Assembly (NCBI GenBank): GCA_937914675.1
Contig: CALDOC010000109.1
Span: 1-5,774 of the forward strand
Direction: 5' to 3'
DNA length: 5,774 nt
Source: an uncultured Sulfurimonas sp.
GTDB lineage: Bacteria; Campylobacterota; Campylobacteria; Campylobacterales; Sulfurimonadaceae
Part shown: positions 1-5,774 of the stretch, in pieces
Position numbering within the stretch: the first letter of the stretch is position 1
How the letters are laid out: each line of letters opens with the position of its first letter
The notes under the pieces: model-generated
Databases searched by the model: none
What the model was told of the DNA's origin: nothing
What the model saw: only the letters and a program-made list of their open reading frames with translations
Translations under genes and position numbers: made by a program

Positions 1-1067
1 GAAGCGAAACCCAATATCGTAACGAAATAGCTCGCGTTTTCTATGTAATTGAACAACAGTATCAATAGCACTAAAGTGAAATTGGCGAAAGTGATAAATT
101 TGTTCGCCATGTAAAATCGCTCGTTGTCCGTGATGTATTTTTTCACGGCAAGCTTTACAAGGAAGAAAAACATAAAAACCAGTAAAATTATTATTCCTAT
201 TTTACTAAGGCTGTACATCTGTTTTTCTATCTCTTTGTTGATGGTCAACTCTATGATTTCCAATCGTTTTTGATAAACGTCAAACGTCGCTTTAATTGTG
301 TCGAGGGCTGTTTCAAATCTTTCGAGCTCTTGCGTTTTATATTTCATCTCTTCGAGATATTTTTTTTCCGAGTCTATCACTTCTATTAGTTTATATATCG
401 CTTTCTCTTTTCTCAGCAACACAACGAGATCGCCAAGATTATCCTGTCTTTTTTTATACTCTTCTAAATTTGCCGTAAGATATTTTAAAAAAGAAACGCC
501 CGTAAAAATATCAAATGGATTGCCAATGGAAGGAATTTCATCTATCTCTGGAGGCGTGATTAACCTGGAAAATGGCGCCGTGTTTTTACTCTTAAGCTTT
601 TCAATCTGCGAAGTTAAAATCATCTCTTTTGATATGAGAGCTTCAAGTTCATCGTTGTCGTTTAAAGTTTTCGCATGTTCTTTTAAGTATTTAATTCTCT
701 TTGTGATAGTTGACAAATTGTTTCTCACTTCTAACGAAGTAAGGTACGAAGCGTAACTTTTCATCCAAACTTTTTCTTCGGAAATTAATTGTTCAATCTC
801 TTTGATGTTATCTAGATACGTTTTTATTTTATCCATTCTAAGTTCTTCAAGTTTTAATTGTTTTTGAACTTCTAATTTTTCCAGCCTCTCGTTTTCAATC
901 TTTAGCAACTCTTCTTCACTCTGAATGGACGTTTGATTTTGTTCTTGAGTTAAGTTGACGTCTTGCATGCTAGTTTGATTTTGCTCTTCGACGAGGTTCG
1001 CGTCTTGCGCCAACAATGATGAAGCGAGAAAAACAAGCAGTAAATTTTTACGGATAAAAGCTATCAT
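1..1067 (-). CDS. Mechanosensitive ion channel (MscS) family membrane protein, N-terminal part, cut by the left window edge
   Basis: The frame runs without a stop from ATG at 1067-1065 to the window edge: 355 whole codons plus two bases. Residues 1-20 form a signal peptide (basic MIAFIRKN, hydrophobic core, end near SLLA). A 14-residue repeat follows at 21-48. Residues about 50-160 and 200-285 are charged, Lys/Glu-rich and heptad-like, so probably periplasmic coiled coil, with a Pro-rich break near 165-184. Membrane helices lie at about 289-308 and 325-342. The last visible residues, YFVTILGFAS, match the segment that leads into the pore helix of MscS proteins. By family, this is a pressure-gated channel of the inner membrane that releases solutes on hypo-osmotic shock. 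Campylobacter has a similar gene directly after aroB (recalled, not searched). The pore and C-terminal domain are outside the window, so the family call rests on architecture, the short pre-pore motif and context. The start is supported by AGGAG five bases upstream. An antisense frame at 298-756 is a shadow of this gene. Confidence 0.8.
   Translation of the reverse strand, partial: MIAFIRKNLLLVFLASSLLAQDANLVEEQNQTSMQDVNLTQEQNQTSIQSEEELLKIENERLEKLEVQKQLKLEELRMDKIKTYLDNIKEIEQLISEEKVWMKSYASYLTSLEVRNNLSTITKRIKYLKEHAKTLNDNDELEALISKEMILTSQIEKLKSKNTAPFSRLITPPEIDEIPSIGNPFDIFTGVSFLKYLTANLEEYKKRQDNLGDLVVLLRKEKAIYKLIEVIDSEKKYLEEMKYKTQELERFETALDTIKATFDVYQKRLEIIELTINKEIEKQMYSLSKIGIIILLVFMFFFLVKLAVKKYITDNERFYMANKFITFANFTLVLLILLFNYIENASYFVTILGFA
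924..1007 (-). repeat. Two-copy 42-bp in-frame tandem repeat in the channel gene
   Basis: Copy 1 (1007-966) encodes QDANLVEEQNQTSM and copy 2 (965-924) encodes QDVNLTQEQNQTSI. Ten of 14 residues match. By hand count about 29 of 42 bases match, so the copies are no longer recent duplicates. The pair lies just after the predicted signal-peptide cleavage point and before the coiled-coil region, in what is probably an exposed, Gln/Asn-rich periplasmic N-terminus. Confidence 0.8.
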
Positions 1068-1072
1068 GGCGA

Positions 1073-1077
1073 CTCCT
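1073..1077 (-). promoter_or_regulatory. Shine-Dalgarno of the channel gene overlapping the aroB stop codon
   Basis: Read on the minus strand, aroB ends TTT TAG and the sequence continues GAGTCGCC before the channel ATG. The motif AGGAG therefore uses the last two bases of the aroB stop codon and sits five bases before the start. This arrangement suggests one transcript, with ribosomes finishing aroB helping initiation of the next gene. It also supports the chosen start of the channel gene. Confidence 0.75.
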
Positions 1078-2116
1078 AAAAACCATCTAAAACGGATAGA
1101 ATAAGTTTCTCGTCAATTTCATCCGTTATCTTCACTCCGCCAATGCCTACGGGAATGATAAAGGTAACGCTAGAGTCGGAACTTTTTTTGTCTAAGAAAA
1201 AAGTTTCATAAAAACTTGAGGGATTTTCAATCTTATACGAAGTCGGCAGATTGTATTTTTCCAAAAGATTCTTAACCCTAAGAGCTTCGTCTTTGCTCAT
1301 GAGGTTCATTTTCACGGCCGTTTCATTTGCCATGACCATGCCGATGGCGACGGCCTCTCCATGAAGATACTTTTTATATTTCGTCTCGTTTTCTATGACG
1401 TGGCCAAAAGTATGCCCATAGTTTAACGCGGCTCTTAAACCGTGCTCTTTTTCATCTTGCGCGACCACGTCCGCTTTCGTCTGAACCGCTCGCTTGATCG
1501 CTTCTTGCAAAACCTTGGCGTCGCTCAAATCCGCGCTCTCCAAAAATGAGAAAAATTCTTTGTTAAAAGTAACGGCCATTTTAACTATCTCGGCGACGCC
1601 GGCGCCAAATTCCCTAGGAGGAAGCGTGCTTAAAAAGAGTGGATCGATAAGCACGGATTTTGGTTGATGAAACGCGCCGACGAGATTTTTGCCATAAGAG
1701 TTGTTCATGCCCGTTTTCCCGCCAACGCTAGCGTCCACCTGAGAAAGAAGCGTCGTGGGAATCTGCACGAAATCAATCCCGCGTTGGTATACGCTCGCCA
1801 CGTACCCCGTCATGTCGCCTATAACGCCGCCACCAAAGGCGATAAGCATGGAGTTACGATTAAATCGATGGTTAAAAAGCGATTCTAAGATGAGATTGAC
1901 CGAGTCTTGATTTTTGTACTCTTCACCGTCTGGCACGGTTATGATATACAACTCTTTGGCGCTAATTTTGGAGAGCAAATAACCAAGATGCAATCCAGCC
2001 ACCTTAGGATTTGTGACAATGGCCACTTTTCTGTCAAAATGCGTTGTGGAAATCGCGTCGATGCTTATGTCGTACGAGTTATCGATAGTTTGTATGAGGG
2101 GAATGTTTACTTGCAT
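1076..2116 (-). CDS. aroB: 3-dehydroquinate synthase AroB
   Basis: This cytoplasmic enzyme converts DAHP to 3-dehydroquinate, the second step of the shikimate pathway to aromatic amino acids and other chorismate products. It needs NAD+ and a divalent metal. The 346 residues are a normal length for bacterial AroB. The nucleotide-binding motif FGGGVIGD lies at 94-101, followed by the family blocks IPTTLLSQVDASVGGKTG (119-136) and KNLVGAFHQP (143-152). The three metal ligands are recognisable as Glu176 (in GVAEIVKMA), His235 (in NYGHTFGH) and His252 (in LHGEAVAIGM), with spacing like that of the E. coli enzyme. His239 is the second His of the GHTFGH block. The N-terminal Rossmann half and the C-terminal helical half are both complete. 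The start ATG at 2116-2114 has only a weak GGA six bases upstream. The gene leads an apparent two-gene unit with the channel gene and is divergent from frdCAB. No damaged key residue is seen. Open frames on the plus strand inside it are shadows. Confidence 0.97.
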   Translation of the reverse strand: MQVNIPLIQTIDNSYDISIDAISTTHFDRKVAIVTNPKVAGLHLGYLLSKISAKELYIITVPDGEEYKNQDSVNLILESLFNHRFNRNSMLIAFGGGVIGDMTGYVASVYQRGIDFVQIPTTLLSQVDASVGGKTGMNNSYGKNLVGAFHQPKSVLIDPLFLSTLPPREFGAGVAEIVKMAVTFNKEFFSFLESADLSDAKVLQEAIKRAVQTKADVVAQDEKEHGLRAALNYGHTFGHVIENETKYKKYLHGEAVAIGMVMANETAVKMNLMSKDEALRVKNLLEKYNLPTSYKIENPSSFYETFFLDKKSSDSSVTFIIPVGIGGVKITDEIDEKLILSVLDGF

Positions 2117-2293
2117 TGTTTATCCAAATTTTATATGTGATTAATAATACTTAAAACATACTAAAAAGTTGATAAAGATAGAAATAATTTTTAATTTACG
2201 TTCTAAACTGAATATTTTCACCGCCCTCTTTTTTATTACTTTAAATCTTCCATGCTATTATTCCAAGATAATAAAATTTCTATAGGGAAATCT
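2117..2293. other. AT-rich intergenic stretch upstream of aroB
   Basis: This is the aroB-proximal half of the 376-bp gap between divergent units, and it is strikingly AT-rich compared with the genes. It must carry the aroB promoter unless transcription starts farther right. One 26-codon GTG frame on the minus strand (2221-2141) is the only open frame of note, and I do not support it as a gene. I found no convincing hairpin terminator, tRNA or riboswitch fold by eye. Confidence 0.6.
2123..2149 (-). promoter_or_regulatory. Possible aroB promoter -10 box and ribosome binding site
   Basis: On the minus strand, TATTAT (2149-2144) matches five of six bases of the sigma-70 -10 box and would place a transcript start about 20 bases before the aroB ATG. 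No good -35 box stands 16-18 bases upstream, which is common in Campylobacterota promoters. A weak ribosome site, GGA in TTTGGATAAACAATG, lies at 2125-2123. In sequence this AT-rich, such a match can arise by chance, so this is only a candidate. Confidence 0.3.
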
Positions 2294-2456
2294 ATGCTCA
2301 ACAACAAAAAAGATGAAAAGATCTCAACCTACACTCGATGTTAGCGTCGTTATTCGTCGTCCTAAAAGGAGCGATTTTCAGCCGATACGAAGCGCTCTTT
2401 CTACTTGAAATCATCGGAATCCTGTTAGCTTAGCTTGGTATTTAGTTTTTAGATGA
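2294..2456 (+). pseudogene. Probable remnant of a small membrane-protein gene, broken by two frame changes
   Basis: I do not recognise the family. ATG at 2294, with AGGGA five bases upstream, opens a frame reading MLNNKKDEK. Restoring one A in the run 2316-2319 joins this to a second frame reading DLNLHSMLASLFVVLKG and on to SRYEALFLLEIIGILLA, which stops at TAG 2431-2433. That stop sits in a 5-bp tandem duplication (TTAGC, 2425-2436). Removing one copy lets the frame continue WYLVFR to TGA at 2454-2456. The reconstructed product has about 52 residues: a charged N-terminus, then two hydrophobic segments around a short SRYEA turn. As it stands, the sequence gives only a 16-residue peptide (2294-2344) and a 31-residue frame (2338-2433) that lacks a ribosome site. 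The call is inferred from hydrophobic character and from both repairs being simple. Chance open sequence or an intact tiny ORF at 2338 are the alternatives. Confidence 0.4.
2425..2436 (+). repeat. 5-bp tandem duplication TTAGC-TTAGC-TT
   Basis: Two full copies of TTAGC plus two further bases in phase stand at the distal end of the putative broken small gene. Deleting five bases removes the TAG stop at 2431-2433 and continues the hydrophobic frame by six codons to TGA at 2454. Slippage during replication is the simplest origin. Confidence 0.6.
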
Positions 2457-2462
2457 TAGAAT
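2435..2462 (+). promoter_or_regulatory. Candidate sigma-70 promoter of frdCAB with extended -10
   Basis: TTGGTA (2435-2440, four of six matches to the -35 box), a 16-base spacer and TAGAAT (2457-2462, five of six to the -10 box) are preceded directly by TG-A (2454-2456), an extended -10 element. The transcript would start near 2469 and leave a leader of about 24 bases before the frdC start. No clear FNR/CRP-type palindrome was seen; TTGAT at 2469-2473 is only a half-site-like match. The call is made by eye, without start-site data. Confidence 0.5.
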
Positions 2463-2483
2463 AAAAGAATTGATTACTTATTT

Positions 2484-2495
2484 GGAGGAAACTTG
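2484..2495 (+). promoter_or_regulatory. Strong Shine-Dalgarno fixing a TTG start for frdC
   Basis: GGAGG (2484-2488) lies four bases before TTG at 2493-2495. No in-frame ATG or GTG exists between the upstream TAG (2457-2459) and this TTG. The first internal methionines (residues 44-45) lie beyond the first membrane helix and haem ligand. TTG is therefore the best start. A rare start codon with a strong ribosome site may tune FrdC output relative to the ATG-started frdA and frdB. Confidence 0.8.
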
Positions 2496-3227
2496 AAAAA
2501 ACAAACTATAGACAAAACACCCGGACGATTGGATTTTACGCAGAGCGTAACAGGCTTGATTTTAGCCATTTTTATCATTGGTCACATATTATTTGAAGCT
2601 TCCATATTAATCTCCAACGAGATGATGTATAAAGTTACTTTGATGTTTGAAGGATATTACTTTTTTGGAGAACGATATCCTGGAATCATCTCTTTTTTAG
2701 CTGGAGCCATTTTTATCATATTTATAGTTCATGCGGCGACGGCTATGAGAAAATTCCCTTCTGATTACAAAAAATACAAAATTATGAAAGAGCATATGAG
2801 CAGTATGAAACATGAAGACACTTCTCTTTGGATGCTTCAAGTCGTCACGGGCTTTATCATGTTTTTTATAGGTTCGGTTCATCTCTACGTCATGATGACG
2901 CAGCCATCAAACATAGGTCCATACGCGAGTTCAAGTAGAATCGTAGATGAGTTTATGGGTCCTCTTTATTTTGTCCTTCTTATTTCCGTAGTCTCGCACG
3001 CTTTTGTGGGTCTCTATAGACTCGCTCTAAAATGGGGATTCATGGAGGGGAAAAATAGTAAAGTTTCTCGCGCAAGATTCAAGCTCGTTATGAAAGCCAT
3101 GATTTTGTCTTACATAGTCATCGGTCTATTTTCGTTGGCGAAATACGCGTATGTCGGGTACACCCATGACTTTAGCGATGGCGTTAAATATGAATCCAAA
3201 ACCATACGAGTGGGAGAACATAAATGA
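2493..3227 (+). CDS. frdC: Fumarate reductase / succinate:quinone oxidoreductase dihaem cytochrome b subunit FrdC
   Basis: FrdC anchors the FrdAB dimer to the inner membrane and passes electrons from menaquinol through two haem b groups. The 244 residues show five hydrophobic helices at about 18-42, 65-85, 112-136, 153-178 and 197-220. His31, His80, His130 and His169 lie exactly 13 residues below Wolinella ligands 44, 93, 143 and 182, so both haems should bind. Blocks such as HAATAMRKFP, GSVHLYVMM and GLYRLALKWG are typical of the Campylobacterota family. Glu53 matches the Wolinella quinol-site Glu66. The unusual point is that residue 167, equivalent to Wolinella Glu180, is Val (codon GTC at 2991-2993). 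Translation starts at TTG. The gene overlaps frdA by four bases. The family call is firm. Whether the complex works mainly as fumarate reductase or succinate dehydrogenase cannot be told from the sequence. Confidence 0.96.
   Translation: MKKQTIDKTPGRLDFTQSVTGLILAIFIIGHILFEASILISNEMMYKVTLMFEGYYFFGERYPGIISFLAGAIFIIFIVHAATAMRKFPSDYKKYKIMKEHMSSMKHEDTSLWMLQVVTGFIMFFIGSVHLYVMMTQPSNIGPYASSSRIVDEFMGPLYFVLLISVVSHAFVGLYRLALKWGFMEGKNSKVSRARFKLVMKAMILSYIVIGLFSLAKYAYVGYTHDFSDGVKYESKTIRVGEHK
3212..3227 (+). promoter_or_regulatory. frdA ribosome site and ATGA overlap with frdC
   Basis: GGGAG (3212-3216) inside the end of frdC lies seven bases before the frdA ATG (3224-3226), which shares the bases ATGA with the frdC stop TGA (3225-3227). 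This fixes the frdA start and points to translational coupling, which would help keep subunit ratios even. Confidence 0.85.
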
Positions 3228-5212
3228 AAATCATCTATACGGACGTTCTTATAATCGGTGGCGGTCTTGCGGGTCTTCGCGTGGCTACGGGCGTAAAAGA
3301 GCGAGGTCATGACACCATTATACTCTCTCTCGTTCCCCCAAAACGTTCTCACTCGGCGGCGGCGCAAGGCGGGATGCAAGCGTCTTTGGCCAACTCTAAA
3401 ATGGGTGAGGGCGACAATGAAGACGTTCACTTTTCCGACACCATAAAGGGAAGCGACTGGGGAGCCGATCAAGAAGTCGTTCGCATGTTCGTTCACTGCG
3501 CGCCAAAAGCGATTAGAGAATTAGCTCACTGGGGCGTGCCTTGGAGCAGAGTTCATCAGGGAGATCGCAACGCCATCATTAACGCGAAAAAAGTAGTCAT
3601 TACGGAAAAAAAAGAAGCGCATGGCCTTATCACGGCTCGCGACTTTGGGGGAACTAAAAAGTGGCGAACCTGTTACACGTCCGATGGCACGGGTCACTCC
3701 ATGCTTTACGCCATGGACAACAAAGCCAAACAAAACAACGTGGAAGTGCATGAACGACTTGAAGCGATCTCCCTCATCCATGAACATGGTCGTTGCTACG
3801 GCGCGATCGCGAGAAACTTAATGAATGGCGAACTCGTGGCTTACGTCGCCAAAGCGACGACCATAGCCACTGGTGGATATGGCCGCATATACAGCGTTTC
3901 GACAAACGCCATCATCTGCCAAGGAATCGGTCAAGCCATCGCTCTTGAAACGGGTGTCGCCACTCTTGGAAACATGGAAGCCATTCAGTTTCATCCAACC
4001 GCCATAGTGCCAGTCGGGATACTCACAACCGAGGGTTGCCGTGGCGACGGCGGACTCCTTTTGGATAAAGACGGCTATAGATTTATGCCAGACTACGAAC
4101 CAGACAAAAAAGAACTAGCTTCTCGCGACGTCGTCAGTCGAAGAATGACCGAACACATGAGAAAAGGCAAAGGGGTAAAGAGTCGTTATGGTGATCACTT
4201 GTGGCTTGACATAACCATTTTGGGACGCGAACACATTGAGAAAAACTTGCGCGAAGTTAAAGAGATTTGCGAAAACTTTTTAGGCATAGACCCAGCGGTT
4301 GATTGGATACCCGTTCGACCTACCCAACACTACTCCATGGGAGGCATTCGAACAAAATACACGGGAGAATCGCAAACCATGAAAGGCTTGTACTCTTGTG
4401 GCGAAGCCGCTTGTTGGGATATGCACGGGTTTAACCGTCTTGGCGGAAACTCCGTTAGCGAAACGGTCGTGGCGGGAATGTTGGTGGCGGAGTATATCAG
4501 CGACTTCATTGAATCCCCAAGAAGCGACATGAATATTCACTCTACCACAATAGAAAGATTTATAAAGCTAGAGCAACGCAAAATAGACGCTCTTCTAAAA
4601 AAAGAGCATGGAGAAGACGCTTACGTTCTTCGTCGTCGCATGGAAGAGATTATGATGGAGAAAGTTGGGATTTTTAGAAATGGAAAAGACCTTCAAGAGG
4701 CGGTTACAGAACTCGAAGAGTTGCTCAAACGCTCTAAAAACATAGAAGTTTTTCGCTCAAAATCTCGCGCCGCCAACCCTGCGCTAGTAAACGCCTACAG
4801 AACGCAAAAAATGATAAAAGTAGCGCTTACGGTGGCTTATGGAGCGCTTCTAAGAGAAGAGAGTCGCGGCGCGCACTCTCGTGAAGATTTTCCAAAACGC
4901 GATGACAAAAACTGGCTAAAACGCACCATCATGACTTGGAGCGACGAAGAGGCGACCATGCCTGAGGTTAGCTATGAAGAGATACCCGTATCCAACATGG
5001 AGATGCCCCCTGGATTTCGTGGTTATGGCAAAGATTTGACAGACCATCATCCCCAAACGAAAGTGAGGCAATCCATGGTTGACATGATTACTCAAAAATT
5101 AGAAATAGAGGGAGCCGATCGTTTTGAAATTCAAAACGCCCTCATGCCTTACCTAAACAAACTGCCTCAAAAATACCGCGGGACAAACGAAAGACTAGGA
5201 GAAAACGTATGA
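3224..5212 (+). CDS. frdA: Fumarate reductase flavoprotein subunit FrdA
   Basis: FrdA carries covalent FAD and interconverts fumarate and succinate at the cytoplasmic face of the membrane. The 662 residues are close to the Wolinella length. The dinucleotide-binding motif GGGLAGLR is at 12-19. The FAD-attachment His43 lies in RSHSAAAQGGMQAS. Active-site residues fit Wolinella numbering: His257 (QFHPT), Arg301 (SRDVVSRR, the proposed proton donor) and His369 (QHYSMGG). Arg405 (HGFNRLGGNS) is one residue later than Wolinella Arg404. The FAD domain, capping domain (about 260-366), helical domain and C-terminal domain all appear complete, so catalysis should be intact. The start is set by the ATGA overlap with frdC, and the end overlaps frdB in the same way. 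The operon order C-A-B is that of Wolinella and Campylobacter. The related SdhA of proteobacterial succinate dehydrogenase is less likely given the dihaem FrdC partner. Several open frames on both strands inside the gene are shadows. Confidence 0.97.
   Translation: MKIIYTDVLIIGGGLAGLRVATGVKERGHDTIILSLVPPKRSHSAAAQGGMQASLANSKMGEGDNEDVHFSDTIKGSDWGADQEVVRMFVHCAPKAIRELAHWGVPWSRVHQGDRNAIINAKKVVITEKKEAHGLITARDFGGTKKWRTCYTSDGTGHSMLYAMDNKAKQNNVEVHERLEAISLIHEHGRCYGAIARNLMNGELVAYVAKATTIATGGYGRIYSVSTNAIICQGIGQAIALETGVATLGNMEAIQFHPTAIVPVGILTTEGCRGDGGLLLDKDGYRFMPDYEPDKKELASRDVVSRRMTEHMRKGKGVKSRYGDHLWLDITILGREHIEKNLREVKEICENFLGIDPAVDWIPVRPTQHYSMGGIRTKYTGESQTMKGLYSCGEAACWDMHGFNRLGGNSVSETVVAGMLVAEYISDFIESPRSDMNIHSTTIERFIKLEQRKIDALLKKEHGEDAYVLRRRMEEIMMEKVGIFRNGKDLQEAVTELEELLKRSKNIEVFRSKSRAANPALVNAYRTQKMIKVALTVAYGALLREESRGAHSREDFPKRDDKNWLKRTIMTWSDEEATMPEVSYEEIPVSNMEMPPGFRGYGKDLTDHHPQTKVRQSMVDMITQKLEIEGADRFEIQNALMPYLNKLPQKYRGTNERLGENV
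5197..5212 (+). promoter_or_regulatory. frdB ribosome site and ATGA overlap with frdA
   Basis: AGGAG (5197-5201) lies seven bases before the frdB ATG (5209-5211). The frdA stop TGA (5210-5212) overlaps that start, repeating the arrangement seen at the frdC-frdA junction. This sets the frdB start and supports a single coupled transcript. Confidence 0.85.
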
Positions 5213-5774
5213 GTCAAGATGAAAACAAGCCAAGAATCTTAAAAGTAAGCATACTGCGATTTGATCCACATGACCCAGAAGATTTTCCACATATGGAAAC
5301 TTTTGAGATAGAAGAAGCGGACGGTATGACGATTTACATAGTCTTAAACATGATAAGAGAGCATAAAGACAACTCTTTAAAGTTTGATTTCGTATGTCGC
5401 GCGGGAATCTGTGGAAGCTGTTCCATGCTTGTAAACGGTCGTCCAAAACTCGCTTGTAGAACGCTTACAAAGAAACTTGACGAGAGTTTCACATTGGCTC
5501 CGCTTCCTCTTTTTGAACTCATCGGCGACCTTTCCATCTACACGGGAAAATGGATGCGCGGATTAAACGAAAGACTTGAAACTTGGATTCATGACAAAGA
5601 ATCAGAGCTCAACATGGACAAACTCGAAGAGAGGATGGAGCCTGAGTTAGCGGATGAAATTTATGAGCTTGACCGCTGCATCGAGTGTGGATGTTGCGTG
5701 GCTGGATGTGGAACCGCGCAAATGAATCCAAACTTTGTTGGAGCCGTAGGTCTCAATAAAATAGCGAGATACCA
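5209..5774 (+). CDS. frdB: Fumarate reductase iron-sulfur subunit FrdB, N-terminal part, cut by the right window edge
   Basis: FrdB carries electrons between the FrdC haems and the FrdA flavin through [2Fe-2S], [4Fe-4S] and [3Fe-4S] clusters. 188 whole codons are present, open to the edge. The N-terminal ferredoxin domain holds the [2Fe-2S] ligands Cys63, Cys68, Cys71 and Cys83 in CRAGICGSC and LACRT, with the 5-3-12 spacing of Wolinella FrdB and numbers shifted by six. The second domain begins with CIECGCCVAGC. Cys157, Cys160 and Cys163 serve the [4Fe-4S] cluster and Cys167 is the first [3Fe-4S] ligand. Cys162 is an extra cysteine that I recall also in the Wolinella protein. The remaining cluster ligands fall beyond the window. 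No damage is seen in the visible part. Confidence 0.96.
   Translation, partial: MSQDENKPRILKVSILRFDPHDPEDFPHMETFEIEEADGMTIYIVLNMIREHKDNSLKFDFVCRAGICGSCSMLVNGRPKLACRTLTKKLDESFTLAPLPLFELIGDLSIYTGKWMRGLNERLETWIHDKESELNMDKLEERMEPELADEIYELDRCIECGCCVAGCGTAQMNPNFVGAVGLNKIARY

Noticed and set aside
298..756. A 152-codon open frame on the plus strand
   Set aside because: It lies fully antisense to the channel gene, whose minus-strand frame has a signal peptide, heptad pattern, membrane helices and a good ribosome site. The plus-strand product is Ser/Phe-rich in the way expected of the reverse of Lys/Glu codons.
2141..2221. A 26-codon minus-strand frame starting GTG behind AGAGGG, coding a basic then hydrophobic peptide (SLERKLKIISIFINFL)
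   Set aside because: The ribosome-site spacing is only about three bases, the start is GTG, the region is very AT-rich so hydrophobic codons arise by chance, and it overlaps the likely aroB promoter. It could be a truncated membrane-protein start, but there is no support beyond that.
2210..2240. A CCGCCCTC stretch followed by a run of T, resembling a rho-independent terminator
   Set aside because: No complementary GGGCGG arm lies nearby on the same strand, so no stable hairpin forms. The position between divergent genes also gives no reason for a terminator there.
2313..2408. A 31-codon plus-strand frame reading MKRSQPTLDV and on, overlapping the small-gene relic
   Set aside because: It has no ribosome site, its product shows no recognisable character, and it is in a different frame from the hydrophobic reading that makes better sense.
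3110..3496. A 128-codon minus-strand frame across the frdC-frdA junction
   Set aside because: It is antisense to two clearly conserved genes and has no family features; it is a shadow.
3804..3811. A GCGATCGC palindrome, as in the highly iterated palindrome of cyanobacteria
   Set aside because: Only one copy was noticed, inside frdA, where the codons explain it.

Overview
The window looks like chromosome from a Campylobacterota (former Epsilonproteobacteria) species. The evidence is a Wolinella-type fumarate reductase operon in the order frdC-frdA-frdB, a five-helix dihaem FrdC whose haem-ligand spacing matches Wolinella succinogenes exactly, and aroB followed by a long-N-terminus MscS-type channel gene, an order also known from Campylobacter. 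The genus cannot be fixed from sequence alone.

Layout. On the minus strand, reading leftwards from 2116, lie aroB (3-dehydroquinate synthase, complete) and the first 355 codons of a mechanosensitive-channel-family membrane protein that runs off the left edge. The two are separated by 8 bases, and the Shine-Dalgarno of the second overlaps the aroB stop. On the plus strand, from 2493, lie frdC, frdA and the first 188 codons of frdB, which runs off the right edge. The frd genes overlap by ATGA at both junctions, so they are probably one translationally coupled transcript. The 376-bp gap between the divergent units (2117-2492) is very AT-rich next to aroB. It then holds what looks like the remains of a small membrane-protein gene broken by two frame changes, and finally a good candidate frd promoter.

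Function. The Frd complex moves electrons between the menaquinone pool and fumarate/succinate. FrdC holds the haems and the quinol site, FrdB the iron-sulfur relay, and FrdA the covalent FAD and active site. AroB makes the first ring compound of the shikimate pathway. The channel protein probably acts in osmotic protection. No functional link between the two divergent units is visible.

Most interesting points. (1) FrdC has valine at the position of Wolinella Glu C180, the key residue of the proposed transmembrane 'E-pathway', while all four haem ligands and the quinol-site Glu are kept. This could change the energetics of the enzyme. (2) A probable small-gene relic has a 5-bp tandem duplication at its broken end, and the frd promoter appears to lie on that broken end. 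(3) A 14-residue tandem repeat sits at the predicted mature N-terminus of the channel protein. I see no mobile element, CRISPR array, tRNA or rRNA, and no evidence for a wholly new multi-gene system here.
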